A stretch of 31,393 nt of DNA from JAAYAY01 sp964429355 (GCA_964429355.1 CAYSCH010000067.1:1-31393); one strand, 5' to 3'; positions 1 to 8,950 are shown, counted from the stretch's first letter. The notes: a model not told the origin generated them from the letters alone. Translations and numbers: made by a program.

Positions 1-729
1 ATCCGGCTGGCCGTCGGCAACGAGAATGGCAACCAGCTCCGCAAGTCGCACGATCTGTCGCACTGCCGTGACCGAGGGCGCCTCGTCGGCAGACGGCGGT
101 TCTGAGACACACACCACCTGGACGAGTGAGGCAGGAAGTTTCCAGTGGCGGAGCAGTTGGGCCGTGAGTTGAGTGTGCTCGAACCCCAGCGCCTGCCGTT
201 CCAGGTCGGCGATTTCGGCACCGTGGCCTGCCGCCTCTTCCAGGAAGCGGACATAAGGCTCCCCCAGCTCCTGGATCAGCAGTAGGGCGCCGAGATCCTG
301 GAGCAGGGCCGCAATGAACGGCTCGTCGCCGGCGCGGCGCCAGAACTTTTCCGCGATCTCACGCGCCGCCACGGCCTTGACCAGTGTGTGGCGCCAGAAA
401 CGAAGCAGCACATCGCCCACGATGCCTTCAAACAACCCTGCCGGCAGACTGAAACCGAGGACGAGCAACTTGAGCGGTTTGGTGCCGAGCAGCGCAAGCG
501 CCTGGTTCAAGTCCGAGACTTCGCGGCACAGTCCGTAGAGCGAACTGTTGACGACTCGCAGGACTTTGCTGGTCAGCGCGGGGTCGGTCTCCAAGCACTG
601 CTTCAAGGCGACCGTATCGATCTTGGAACTTTCGGTGAGTTCCAGCACCTTCATAGCGACTGCCGGAAGACTGAGAAGCCGGCAGGCCTTGGAGGCAATT
701 CGATCGAGCATGTTGCCGGGATCGTTCAT
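1..729 (-). CDS. HDOD-domain protein, C-terminus beyond window
   Basis: The minus-strand frame starting at ATG 729 stays open to the window edge, giving 243 residues without a stop. The N-terminal part (about residues 10-80) reads as an HDOD domain: 'LLSLPAVAMKVLEL', then 'CLETDPALTSKVLRVVNSSLYG', then 'LNQALALLGTKPLK'. HDOD domains are HD-related helical domains found in bacterial signalling proteins and usually lack the full HD metal site. The later stretch 'LLQDLGALLLIQELGEPY' fits the second half of the domain. The ATG overlaps the TGA of the upstream secreted-protein gene (ATGA, 726-729), so translation is probably coupled. There is no signal peptide, so it should be cytoplasmic. The partner and output domain cannot be seen here. 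Confidence 0.85.
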   Translation of the reverse strand, partial: MNDPGNMLDRIASKACRLLSLPAVAMKVLELTESSKIDTVALKQCLETDPALTSKVLRVVNSSLYGLCREVSDLNQALALLGTKPLKLLVLGFSLPAGLFEGIVGDVLLRFWRHTLVKAVAAREIAEKFWRRAGDEPFIAALLQDLGALLLIQELGEPYVRFLEEAAGHGAEIADLERQALGFEHTQLTAQLLRHWKLPASLVQVVCVSEPPSADEAPSVTAVRQIVRLAELVAILVADGQPD

Positions 730-3344
730 GGTTGAGCCTGAAACTGGTGATTGAGTCCACGGCCACCGCCGATCTCATCGGCTTTCAGCCACAAGGTCTG
801 ACCGATCAAGTCCTCGCCTTCCGGGAGTCGGAACGTCTGAACGTCGCGGCCATGTCCCAAGTTGATGATATCGAGCTTCTGGCGTCGCCGATTGGGCACA
901 TAGAGATAGCAGCGGAAACTGACCGACTCGTCCGTGTCGTTGATGAAGTGCTGCTCCACTTCGAGCTCACCCTTCCCATTCAATCGTGTCTGCACCTCGA
1001 TGCGGAGCCCCCCGAGGCCGACGTACATGCGCCGATAAACGCTGAACCGAATCGGCTCCGGACCTTGGATTTCGAAATCGCAGCTTACATCGTGGGCGCC
1101 GCTGGTCGCATCGTAGGGCAAGAAGACGTCGAAACTCTGGTGATGGATCTGATCCGGTTCGAGCCGGAACGACGACTCCGGCGGCGTCACCTTCCAGACC
1201 TCGGGAGTCACCAGCCGGGCAGTGACCGAGACGGCGTGGTCAAACGTGTTGTGGACCTTGAACCCGTTGGAATACTGCCGTCCGAATATGCTGGGAATCT
1301 GAGGCTCGTCGAAGGCGAAGTCCTGTTGCCAGCGGACGATGGCAGGATTCAGTCCGGTAACGAAGGAGGGAGTCCCGTCGACCTGGAGAACGTGACGGTA
1401 CTGATCCCGTCCGGGCACCGTCTCCACGCCCCAGAGATTGGTGTGTCGAACGTCTTCCCCCAGGTAGGCAATTTCCTCTCTCGGTGTGTCGTTCCAGACC
1501 ACCATCACCGCATCGTTCTCGCGTACGAAGATGCGATTCTCGCTGCCGCCGGCCAGCTCGATGCTGCCGACATACCTGGCCGCTGCCAACATCAGGGCCG
1601 TCGTCCGCCACGGAAGGAACAGCTCGCCCGGACCGCCGTCCTCACGCAACAGGCCTTGCTGGTCGTCGATCGGATCGGGGACAAAAATCCCTTCCGCACC
1701 ATGGATCTTCGCGGTGATCATCCGCCGGACGAGATCCAGGATGCGTATCTCCATCGTGTACTCGTTCCTGGCCAGCGGCGCCAGCACGATCCATCGCCGC
1801 ACGTTCGGGCGTTTTGCCGCCTCGAGATACAGCGGCAACTCGTGCTCCCCCAGCGGCGTGGTGCTGGATAGCGACAGGAATTGCCACGGAGCCTCCTCGG
1901 CGACCGGCAGTTCGTGGATCCAGCTCCAGCCGAATCCCACATTCACCCCGTAGCCCACTTCGTCGAGCTTGCTCCTGAGCACCGAGACCTTTTCCGCAAG
2001 GTTCGGATAATCCACAAACCCCGTGTCGGTATCCCCGCCAAACTGCCACCAGCGGACCAGGTTCGTCATGCGGATCATGGTCGGCTCGATCGACGGGCCC
2101 CAGGTCTGGTCGGCAGCGCTGAAGATGACCGCCGCCGAAAGTGGTTCCACGTTCTTGAAATGTTCCAGCAACTGTGGGGGCGGATCGCACAGCAGCCCCA
2201 CGATCTGCACCCCATGCACCGATAGCCGCTCACCGAACCGGATCAGGTTCTGAAGCACCTCTTCGTCGGTATCGGCACTGAACCACAGCGGAAACTTGAC
2301 CCAGCCGATTCCCGCCTCGATGAGGATCTTGCTGAGATCGAACAGGTCCAGCGGCTTGCCTCCGTCGGGCAAGCTCCACCCGAATTCGCCTGTTGCGGAG
2401 TTCGTCTGTGGCAAGACGACCGCGGCCGTCACTTCCTGAAGATGCACTGGGCCCTCATGCCCCTCCAGTTCGGCTCGCATCCGGTAAAAACCGGGGCCGG
2501 CAATCGGGGGTTGCCAGCGGACTGTCCCCACCAGGGTCGGTGCCCCCGCCGCCTCCGTATCCGTCGACAGCGAATAGCTCCCCGTCGCCGTGCTGGTCTT
2601 CAAAGGCAGATCGGCCTCGCCGAGACGATGGCCCAACGCGTCCTCCAGAATCAGTTTCACCCCCTGGGAACTTCGCGTGATTCCCGAAACGTTGCAGTCA
2701 ACCGTCATCTCCCCTGGGTCGGTGAACAGATGATGGGAATTCTGCATCCCCAGGGTTATCCTCGGCAGACGGGTCATCAGGATGTCGTCGAATCGTATCC
2801 GCCCCTTCAGGTCGGCTTGTTTGTCCGGCTCCACGTGCAGCCCCAGAACGGCGAAACGCACGGCGTCGCTTTTCGGCTGGATGGGCCCGAGTCTCATGGT
2901 CGTCCATTCCGGCAGACGCCCCACCTTGTCGGAAGAGTAGGTTTCCAGCCGTTCGTTGTTCTCGTCCAGAAGAGTCAACGACAGAAACGCCTGATCGAAC
3001 TGGATGTTGCTCGTATCGACGCGGCCTTCCAGCACGTAGCTGTGCAAGGGTGTCACGCGGATTGCGGGTGTATAGGCAACCGCCGCGCCCCCGTCGAGGT
3101 CGACCTGCAGGCATTTTTCGCCAGGCGACTCGTCTTCCGCAGGCACGATCTTGACAGAGACATACTCCGGGAAGCCTTTGCCTCGCCGGCGCGACCACCC
3201 GTCCGGCCAATCGTCGTAGTTCTGGTCCCACGACTCGTCAAAGTTACAGCGAAACACCTCCGACCCATCCTTGGCCGCATCTTCGGCCGCGTTGGGCGCC
3301 GTCGGTATTATTGCTAGAATTAGTAACGTGTGGAGAATCTTCAT
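726..3344 (-). CDS. Large secreted multidomain protein, glycosidase-like TIM-barrel region, function unknown
   Basis: 872 residues beginning with a signal peptide (MKILHTLLILAIIPTAPNA, cleavage near residue 19). Residues about 30-190 look like a jelly-roll, carbohydrate-binding-type domain, with 'FRCNFDESWDQ' near the start and 'GRIRFDDILMTRLP' at the end. Residues about 200-310 look Ig-like. Residues about 315-640 have alternating strands and helices resembling a glycoside-hydrolase TIM barrel ('GIGWVKFPLWFSADTDEE', 'HGVQIVGLLCDPPPQ'). The C-terminus is beta-rich again. I could not point to a convincing acid/base and nucleophile pair, so catalysis is not assigned. The start is divergent from the isomerase-like gene about 140-200 bases away. 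It overlaps the following HDOD gene by 4 bases, an odd pairing of an exported and a cytoplasmic signalling protein. Confidence 0.85.
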   Translation of the reverse strand: MKILHTLLILAIIPTAPNAAEDAAKDGSEVFRCNFDESWDQNYDDWPDGWSRRRGKGFPEYVSVKIVPAEDESPGEKCLQVDLDGGAAVAYTPAIRVTPLHSYVLEGRVDTSNIQFDQAFLSLTLLDENNERLETYSSDKVGRLPEWTTMRLGPIQPKSDAVRFAVLGLHVEPDKQADLKGRIRFDDILMTRLPRITLGMQNSHHLFTDPGEMTVDCNVSGITRSSQGVKLILEDALGHRLGEADLPLKTSTATGSYSLSTDTEAAGAPTLVGTVRWQPPIAGPGFYRMRAELEGHEGPVHLQEVTAAVVLPQTNSATGEFGWSLPDGGKPLDLFDLSKILIEAGIGWVKFPLWFSADTDEEVLQNLIRFGERLSVHGVQIVGLLCDPPPQLLEHFKNVEPLSAAVIFSAADQTWGPSIEPTMIRMTNLVRWWQFGGDTDTGFVDYPNLAEKVSVLRSKLDEVGYGVNVGFGWSWIHELPVAEEAPWQFLSLSSTTPLGEHELPLYLEAAKRPNVRRWIVLAPLARNEYTMEIRILDLVRRMITAKIHGAEGIFVPDPIDDQQGLLREDGGPGELFLPWRTTALMLAAARYVGSIELAGGSENRIFVRENDAVMVVWNDTPREEIAYLGEDVRHTNLWGVETVPGRDQYRHVLQVDGTPSFVTGLNPAIVRWQQDFAFDEPQIPSIFGRQYSNGFKVHNTFDHAVSVTARLVTPEVWKVTPPESSFRLEPDQIHHQSFDVFLPYDATSGAHDVSCDFEIQGPEPIRFSVYRRMYVGLGGLRIEVQTRLNGKGELEVEQHFINDTDESVSFRCYLYVPNRRRQKLDIINLGHGRDVQTFRLPEGEDLIGQTLWLKADEIGGGRGLNHQFQAQP

Positions 3345-3380
3345 GACCGATTCATCCGCCTGTCTGACAATAAGGACCTA

Positions 3381-3444
3381 TCCCAAAACCACAAGAAAGG
3401 TCTCCCACGGGCGGAAAACGGTAGGAGCGGCAGCAGTTTTGGGA
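3381..3444. repeat. 9-bp inverted repeat in divergent intergenic region
   Basis: TCCCAAAAC (3381-3389) and its exact reverse complement GTTTTGGGA (3436-3444) lie between the two divergent genes, with arms 46 bases apart. They could be a paired regulator site or half-sites of a dispersed repeat. No protein partner is evident and the spacing is too long for a simple terminator. Confidence 0.4.
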
Positions 3445-3544
3445 TCGGCTCTAAGAAGCCCTCCACAACTAGTGTAGTATCGTCTACGTGTTCGATAGAC
3501 TCGATGACCTTCCTCCAGACCGCTACGACCGGAAGGAATGCTGC

Positions 3545-4327
3545 GTGCCGCATCTGAACCTCGGAATTGAACTGGCCGGACTGGGATTGCCCGCAAAACA
3601 GGCCCTCAAAGTCGCCGCCGACCTCGGGGCCGACGCCGTCGAACTCGACGGGCGGGGAGAGTTCGCTCCTCGTCTCCTCTCGGAAACCGGCATACGGCAA
3701 CTGCGAAAAATCCTGGCTGACCTTCGCCTTCGCGTCGCCGCCGTCAGCTACCACACCCGCCGGGGGTACGATACCCCGGCCGACCTGGATGCCCGCGTCG
3801 ACGCCACCAAGGCCGCCATGCGACTGGCCGCACAGCTCGGCGCCCGCGTCGTCGTCAACCATGTCGGACGCATCGCCTCGGGCCAGGAACAGGGCGACGA
3901 CAGCCTCCTCGTCGAAGTACTCAACGATCTGGCCCGCTTTGGCAACCATGTCGGAGCCTTCCTGGCAGCCGAAACCGGCTCGGAGCCGGGCTCCGACCTC
4001 GCTCGGCTGATGGCTCGCCTCCCCGAAGGTACCATCGGCATCGACCTGAACCCTGGCAATCTTGCCGCCGCCGGTTTCTCGCCCGCAGAAGTCGTCGAAG
4101 CCCTCGGCACCAGGATCCTCCATGTCCATGCGACCGACGGCCTTTGCGACCTTGCCACCCGGCGTGGGGAGCAAGTCGCCCTGGGAACCGGGGATTCCGA
4201 TTTCCCCACCCTCCTCAGCATGCTCCAGCAATATGGATACCAGGGCTATTTCACAATCCGGACCCTGGACGCTGATGACCCCCGAGCTGCCGCTGCCAAT
4301 GCCCTGGAGTACCTCCGGAGAATGTAG
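3545..4327 (+). CDS. Sugar phosphate isomerase/epimerase-like TIM-barrel protein
   Basis: The frame is open from ATG 3488, but I prefer GTG 3545: GGAAGG lies about 8 bases upstream and the protein then begins directly with the first barrel strand ('VPHLNLGIELAGLGL'), giving 260 residues, usual for the family. The fold is the xylose-isomerase-like/AP-endonuclease-2 barrel. Visible strand ends carry candidate metal ligands: 'AVELDGRGEF', 'VVVNHVG', 'FLAAETGS' (Glu), 'GIDLNPGNL' (Asp) and 'ILHVHATDG' (His). Such proteins isomerise or epimerise sugars or inositol derivatives in the cytoplasm; the substrate is not predictable. There is no signal peptide. It is divergent from the secreted protein on its left and separated by 267 bases from signal peptidase on its right, a stretch where I see no feature. 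Confidence 0.85.
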   Translation: MPHLNLGIELAGLGLPAKQALKVAADLGADAVELDGRGEFAPRLLSETGIRQLRKILADLRLRVAAVSYHTRRGYDTPADLDARVDATKAAMRLAAQLGARVVVNHVGRIASGQEQGDDSLLVEVLNDLARFGNHVGAFLAAETGSEPGSDLARLMARLPEGTIGIDLNPGNLAAAGFSPAEVVEALGTRILHVHATDGLCDLATRRGEQVALGTGDSDFPTLLSMLQQYGYQGYFTIRTLDADDPRAAAANALEYLRRM

Positions 4328-4594
4328 TCTGCGGATTTCAAGTTTCCGGTACCCGTCAGATTCGGTATATTCGCAAGTGGGGAAAGAAGTTTCATTTCTG
4401 AACTGCTGGCGGAATAGCCTTGCGGGATTCCCGGAAAAAGGTGGCTGTCGCATAGATTTCTCGGCCCTTGCCGCCTTTCTCCCCGTATCCAGAGAAACTG
4501 CCGAATTAGGCCAATCAACAAGATTCTTCAACGAATAGTAGAGACCCACCCCACTGTGGATGCGCGGGGTGACACTCCACAGGGATCCACTTGC

Positions 4595-6370
4595 ATGTCG
4601 AGAACGAAAAAACCGTCCCACGAGCGAAAACGACCGTCGCCCCAGACCAACAGGCCAAAACCGGAAAGTTCGCCTGGCAAACAGGCTCCCCCTGTTGGAG
4701 GCATGTTTTCGCCGGATTCAATTCGCGAGACGGTCGAGTCGATTGTCATTGCCTTCATTCTCGCCTTCTTGTTCCGCACCTTCGAGGCCGAGGCCTTTGT
4801 GATCCCCACCGGGTCGATGGCCCCGACTCTTCTCGGTCGTCACAAGGACATGGAATGCCCCGAATGTGGTTTCTTCTACGAGGCCAGCGCAAGCCAGGAA
4901 GTCGACCCCGTCACCAACAAATTGACCGGCGACGTGACCGTCGGCGGAACGTGCCCGATGTGTCGTTTTCCCATGGAAATCGGGCCCGACAATCCCCAGG
5001 GCAGGTCCTACAAGTCCTACAGCGGCGACCGGATCCTGGTCGAGAAATTTCCCTATCAGTTTCGCGACCCGGAACGGTTTGAAGTCAGCGTCTTCAAGTT
5101 TCCCGGTGGGGCAAAAACCAACTACATAAAACGCATCTGCGGCCTGCCAAACGAAACCATTCGTATCGAGCACGGCGATCTGTTCGTCAAACGTAAAGGC
5201 GAAACCGGCTTTACCATTGCCCGCAAAGAAGACGCCAAGAAGCTGCTCGCCGTGCTCCAGCCGGTCTATGACACCAACTACCTGAGCCCCGCCCTGTTCC
5301 AGTCCGGTTGGCCCCAACGCTGGATCAACGCCGTCGGTACCCCGGGAGCTTGGAGCACGACCGATCAGAAGACGTACCAGATTGACGGGAAAAACGCCGG
5401 CCAGGCCTGGCTGCGCTATCAGCACGTCGTGCCCAGCCAGGACGACTGGGACTCCCTCAGGCAGGGAACGGCCCCGGCGGCCTTTCCCCCGCCGCAGCTT
5501 ATCTCGGATTTTGCGGCCTACAACACCAAACGCTCCGTCAACGATCAGCTCAGGCACACCTTTCCACTGAGCGGACGAGGTGTCCATTGGGTCGGCGATC
5601 TGGCAATCCAGGCCGACTTGAAAATCGAAAGCCAGTCCGGCGAACTGGTCTTCGAGCTCGTCGAGGGAGGTCGCCGATTCCAGTGCGCGATCGACGTTGC
5701 CACGGGCGTCGCTTCCTTGTCCATCAGCGGTGAATCCAGCCTGGCGGCCCCGACCGCAGAAACCAGACTGCACGGGCCGGGCCGCTACCAGGTACGATTT
5801 GCCAATGTCGACGATCAGCTCCGGCTGTGGATCGATGGCCGCGAAATCCTGTTCGACTCGGCCACGACCTACCAACCGCTCGGCAACTTTGTACCCACCG
5901 AGGCCGACCTCTTGCCCGCAGGAATCGCCTCCCGCGGTGTTCAGACGGAAATCCGGCGGATCCGATTGTGGCGAGACTTGTATTACATCGCCTTCAGTTC
6001 CGATGTGGATGCGTTTGCACAACCCATGGCCGATTACGATCTGATCCGCAAATTCGGCGGAATTCCGACAGCCAGGGATCTGGACATTTTGCTGTCGAAT
6101 TCCGAGCTTTGGTCCGTCTTCAACGACTTTCGTGCCGTGGAATTCGAATTGGACGAGGGAGAGTTCCTCGCCTTGGGCGACAATAGCGGGGAAAGCAAGG
6201 ACAGCCGGTTGTGGGCCGTTGAAGACCAGGTCGGACACGAGGTCCCGCGCGATCTCCTCATCGGCAAGGCCTTGTTCGTCTACTGGCCCCATTCGGAAGA
6301 TCGCATCCCCGGCACGCAAATCCCCTTCCCGTTCTTCCCGAATTTCAAACGTATGAAAGTGATTCGCTGA
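4595..6370 (+). CDS. lepB: Signal peptidase I, long form with large insertion
   Basis: Cleaves signal peptides from exported proteins at the outer face of the inner membrane by a Ser/Lys dyad. ATG 4595 is chosen over 4556 because AGGGA lies about 10 bases upstream; this gives 591 residues. A basic, proline-rich head is followed by one membrane helix (about residues 45-62) and the catalytic box 'IPTGSMAPTL' with Ser74. Next come two Cys pairs (CPEC and CPMC), a probable zinc ribbon, then 'GDRILVEK' and the Lys box 'YIKRICGLP' with Lys179. The late box 'GDNSGESKDSR' starts at residue 528. Between the Lys box and the late box lie about 320 extra residues, including a beta-rich LamG/concanavalin-like stretch at about 329-425. 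Ordinary LepB is about 200-320 residues. It is followed by lptB about 100 bases downstream. Confidence 0.93.
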   Translation: MSRTKKPSHERKRPSPQTNRPKPESSPGKQAPPVGGMFSPDSIRETVESIVIAFILAFLFRTFEAEAFVIPTGSMAPTLLGRHKDMECPECGFFYEASASQEVDPVTNKLTGDVTVGGTCPMCRFPMEIGPDNPQGRSYKSYSGDRILVEKFPYQFRDPERFEVSVFKFPGGAKTNYIKRICGLPNETIRIEHGDLFVKRKGETGFTIARKEDAKKLLAVLQPVYDTNYLSPALFQSGWPQRWINAVGTPGAWSTTDQKTYQIDGKNAGQAWLRYQHVVPSQDDWDSLRQGTAPAAFPPPQLISDFAAYNTKRSVNDQLRHTFPLSGRGVHWVGDLAIQADLKIESQSGELVFELVEGGRRFQCAIDVATGVASLSISGESSLAAPTAETRLHGPGRYQVRFANVDDQLRLWIDGREILFDSATTYQPLGNFVPTEADLLPAGIASRGVQTEIRRIRLWRDLYYIAFSSDVDAFAQPMADYDLIRKFGGIPTARDLDILLSNSELWSVFNDFRAVEFELDEGEFLALGDNSGESKDSRLWAVEDQVGHEVPRDLLIGKALFVYWPHSEDRIPGTQIPFPFFPNFKRMKVIR

Positions 6371-6473
6371 GTTGGGGGCAGTCTTCAGGGGTCAGGCATT
6401 CAGGCCGGCCAACCACCCCCGACAACGGACAACGGACGACTGACAACTCTCCCGGAGATGGAGCTCCACAGAC
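6371..6473. repeat. Short degenerate tandem repeat between lepB and lptB
   Basis: The 103-base gap contains GACAACGGACAACGGAC (6421-6437) followed by the related GACTGACAACT. This is a degenerate run of a GACAACG-like unit and resembles other low-complexity intergenic text in the window. GGAG about 10 bases before ATG 6474 is the likely ribosome binding site for lptB. Confidence 0.4.
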
Positions 6474-7409
6474 ATGAGTGCTCAAGACAGTCTGACCTTC
6501 GACAAAAACGGCCACGTGGCCATGCGGGGCGGAGTCGAACCGATCCTCGAAGCGAAAGGGTTGGTCAAGATCTACGGAACACGCCGGGTGGTGGACGGCG
6601 TTGATTTCGAGGTCTATCCCGGAGAAATCGTGGGATTGCTCGGACCCAACGGGGCAGGCAAGACCACCAGCTTTCGCATGACCTGCGGCATGATCCAACC
6701 CAATGCCGGCGAGGTCCGCCTCGGTGGCGTCGACGTCACCGACTGGCCCATGTACCGCCGCGCCCGCGACGGCGGAATGGGGTACCTCGCCCAGGAAGCC
6801 AGCGTCTTCCGCAAGCTCTCCGTTCGCGACAATCTCCTCGGCGTGATGGAAATGCTCAAGATGAGCCGCCGGGAACGGCTCGCTCGCTGCAAGACCCTTC
6901 TCGAGCAGTTCGACATCGTGCACCTCCGCAAGAGCAAGGCCATCTCGCTCTCCGGCGGCGAACGCCGGCGGCTGGAAATCGCCAGGGCCCTGGTCTCCAA
7001 TCCCAAAATTATCCTCCTCGACGAACCTTTCACCGGAATCGACCCCGTCACGATCGACAGCATCCAGGAAATCATCCGCCAATTGCGCCGTGATGGGATC
7101 TCGATCCTGATCACCGACCACCAGGTTCGCGAGACCCTCCAGATAACCGACCGCAGCTACGTGATTCGCAAAGGGCAGGTCCTCTGCCACGGAACGCCCG
7201 ACGAGGTCCTTTCCAACGAGGAAGCACGAAAACACTACTTCGGAGAAGATATGGACCTGGGGACCACCTCCACCTCCTCTCCCCCACCTCCCCACCTTCC
7301 CGAAAAAAAACCCTCCAGTCCGCCGGCAGCATTCACGCCTCCCCCCCCTCACCTCCCTGAGAAAAACCGCGCGGAACGCTCAAAAGGCATCTTCCCACGC
7401 CTCGATTGA
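6474..7409 (+). CDS. lptB: LPS export ABC transporter ATP-binding protein LptB, with extra C-terminal tail
   Basis: The cytoplasmic ATPase of the LptB2FG complex, which extracts lipopolysaccharide from the inner membrane and drives it to the cell surface. All ABC motifs are visible: Walker A GPNGAGKTT (57-65), signature LSGGE (159-163), Walker B IILLDE (179-184) and switch His216 in 'ITDHQVRET'. The first 20 or so residues before 'ILEAKGLVKIYG' are a non-family extension, so an internal start is possible. The family body ends at 'HYFGEDMDL' (residue 262), where E. coli LptB also ends. A further 49 residues follow, rich in Pro and Ser and containing PPPPHLPEK twice; the DNA there is C-rich with an A8 run. 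The tail looks like acquired low-complexity DNA. The next gene is convergent, 45 bases away, with no clear hairpin between. Confidence 0.93.
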   Translation: MSAQDSLTFDKNGHVAMRGGVEPILEAKGLVKIYGTRRVVDGVDFEVYPGEIVGLLGPNGAGKTTSFRMTCGMIQPNAGEVRLGGVDVTDWPMYRRARDGGMGYLAQEASVFRKLSVRDNLLGVMEMLKMSRRERLARCKTLLEQFDIVHLRKSKAISLSGGERRRLEIARALVSNPKIILLDEPFTGIDPVTIDSIQEIIRQLRRDGISILITDHQVRETLQITDRSYVIRKGQVLCHGTPDEVLSNEEARKHYFGEDMDLGTTSTSSPPPPHLPEKKPSSPPAAFTPPPPHLPEKNRAERSKGIFPRLD

Positions 7410-7454
7410 TCGAAAGCGGTCACGTCGGCCCTCGATCCGTACGGCACTTCGTGT

Positions 7455-8195
7455 TCAATCCTTCAGCCGAAAACTCCCAAAAGCCGACGGAATGTGGAAG
7501 TCGGCCTTTTCCACCTTCGGGTGCACCCAACTGATCCAGGCTTCTTCCGGTCCCTCCTTTTCCTGGTGGCTGTACTCGCCACGAAATGCCCCCACGCGGA
7601 TCGCTTCACCCCCCAGGAAATCCGCGCCGCACATCTCTTTCAGCGTTGCCAGGGGGATCGACCCTTCCACAACGTATCCGCCGCGATGCGTGCTTGCCGC
7701 CAGGACCAGCCCGGGGCAGTCCCAGGAGTGATCGAACTTGCGATAGAACGACGCCCGATAGTCGAGCACCGTTCCGGCCGGGCTCATCTCGAAACAATAG
7801 TACTCCTCCAGAGCCGCATCCTTGGCGAAGAACATCTCCACCCGATCCCCTTCGGCCACCGTCGATTCGTTCTTCGGCACGGCTCCTCGCAGCACGAGAT
7901 CTGCCTCGTCGCACTGAAAAGCAAACAGCAGACTCTGCCCGTCGCAAACACAGCACATCTCGGTTCGAGGCGTCTGGCGTGTCAGCCAAGGGAAGGCAAA
8001 TCCCCGTTCCCAGCCGTCCGCAGGCCATTCCATGTCCCCCAACTCACCGTCGAGGGTGATTGCAGCCGGTTCGACCGATCGAACCATGTACGTCTTCGAT
8101 GCCGTCTCGGCCGTTTCGCCGAATGCGACACCAGAATTGCCGGTTGACAGCAGCACACACATGAGAGAAAGGAGGGTTCGGTTCATGGCGATCAT
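7455..8195 (-). CDS. Secreted carbohydrate-binding family 9-like protein
   Basis: 246 residues with an N-terminal signal peptide; the start may be the fourth codon (ATG at 8186, 'MNRTLLSLMCVLLS'), which gives a more usual n-region. The mature part reads as a CBM9-like beta-sandwich: 'ITLDGELGDMEWPADGWE' near the start, 'GDRVEMFFAKDAALEEYYCFEMSPAGTV' in the middle, and 'GGYVVEGSIPLATL' then 'WISWVHPKVEKADFHIPSAFG' at the end. In known members this domain binds sugar termini; standalone secreted copies without a catalytic domain are common in planctomycetes. It is transcribed away from the S4 gene, and the 244 bases between the two starts must hold both promoters, though no strong consensus is seen. 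Confidence 0.85.
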   Translation of the reverse strand: MIAMNRTLLSLMCVLLSTGNSGVAFGETAETASKTYMVRSVEPAAITLDGELGDMEWPADGWERGFAFPWLTRQTPRTEMCCVCDGQSLLFAFQCDEADLVLRGAVPKNESTVAEGDRVEMFFAKDAALEEYYCFEMSPAGTVLDYRASFYRKFDHSWDCPGLVLAASTHRGGYVVEGSIPLATLKEMCGADFLGGEAIRVGAFRGEYSHQEKEGPEEAWISWVHPKVEKADFHIPSAFGSFRLKD

Positions 8196-8439
8196 GCAAC
8201 GGGGTTTCAGGGTTAAGACCAGCCCAACGCGACTCCCCCATCATACTCAGGTGAAGTGCCGGACACCAGAATTCCGAGCCGCTGAAATAACCCCCGATCA
8301 TGATCGCCAAACCCCTTCAGAAACTCACTCGTTCTGTCGCGGTCTCTCAGAACACTACACCGAAAGATCGCGACAAGTCGGCCGGATGCCGATAGAATAG
8401 GAGACTCAACAACGACCCCGCCACGAAAGTACGCTTCCC

Positions 8440-8646
8440 ATGCCATCCGCAGACCCGTCAACCATCACACTCGACCAGTTTCTCAAGTTCGTCGGCATCG
8501 TTGGCACCGGTGGCCAGGCGAAGGCGTTGATTCAGGCCGGCGAGGTCCGCGTCAACGGCCAGATCGAGACCCGACGGGGAAGGAAATTGAAACCCGGCGA
8601 TGTCATCCAGTTCGAGGGCAAATCCTTCGAGGTCGCCGGAAAGTGA
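8440..8646 (+). CDS. Small S4-domain RNA-binding protein (YbcJ/RlbA-like)
   Basis: 68 residues consisting almost only of an S4 RNA-binding domain: 'ITLDQFLKFVGIVGTGGQAKALIQAGEVRVNG' followed by 'RRGRKLKPGDVIQFEGKSFEV'. This matches the small free-standing S4 proteins of the E. coli YbcJ type and of the B. subtilis YaaA/RlbA type, thought to bind ribosomal or structured RNA. Full family length; no truncation. The ribosome binding site is weak. It is divergent from the CBM9-like gene and followed by about 300 bases without a gene. Confidence 0.9.
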   Translation: MPSADPSTITLDQFLKFVGIVGTGGQAKALIQAGEVRVNGQIETRRGRKLKPGDVIQFEGKSFEVAGK

Positions 8647-8950
8647 TTCGCTTCACGCGTTGCAGGAGCATTTGAAAGAATCCTGCCTTCTCGTCGCCAG
8701 CGGGCCCTGCTGCCGAGCCAGACCGAATTCTCGCGAGATTCCTTGTCTTCTCTTTCCGAAACCGGCATTCCCTGACCCGGGCCGCGTCGTCAAAAAAAGT
8801 CATTTGCCGGCAATCGGGAAGGTTGCATGCCGCGCGCCCAGGAATTACCATTCCGTTGGACCGGCGCTCGCTTCGGATCGTTTCGATCCTGCCAGCGCCC
8901 CGTGCCCAGCCCAGCCAAGTGTGCGCCCGACAGCCCCGGAGACGATGACG
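8647..8950. other. Intergenic region without recognised gene
   Basis: About 300 bases between the S4 gene and the first Gfo/Idh/MocA gene. The downstream frame is open back to 8600, but translation of this stretch shows no family-like sequence and precedes the Tat signal, so I treat it as untranslated leader or promoter DNA. GGAG at 8938-8941 lies 9 bases before ATG 8951. Confidence 0.5.

Noticed and set aside
726..1871. Long plus-strand ORF (379 residues) opposite the secreted protein
   Set aside because: It is the antisense shadow of the 872-residue gene, which has a signal peptide and domain texture; the plus frame has none.
3341..4621. Minus-strand ORF of 426 residues opposite the TIM-barrel gene
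   Set aside because: Gly/Val/Asp-rich text typical of an antisense frame; the plus-strand gene has family motifs and a ribosome site.
4718..6319. Minus-strand ORF of 533 residues opposite lepB
   Set aside because: Shadow of signal peptidase I, whose catalytic motifs are clear.
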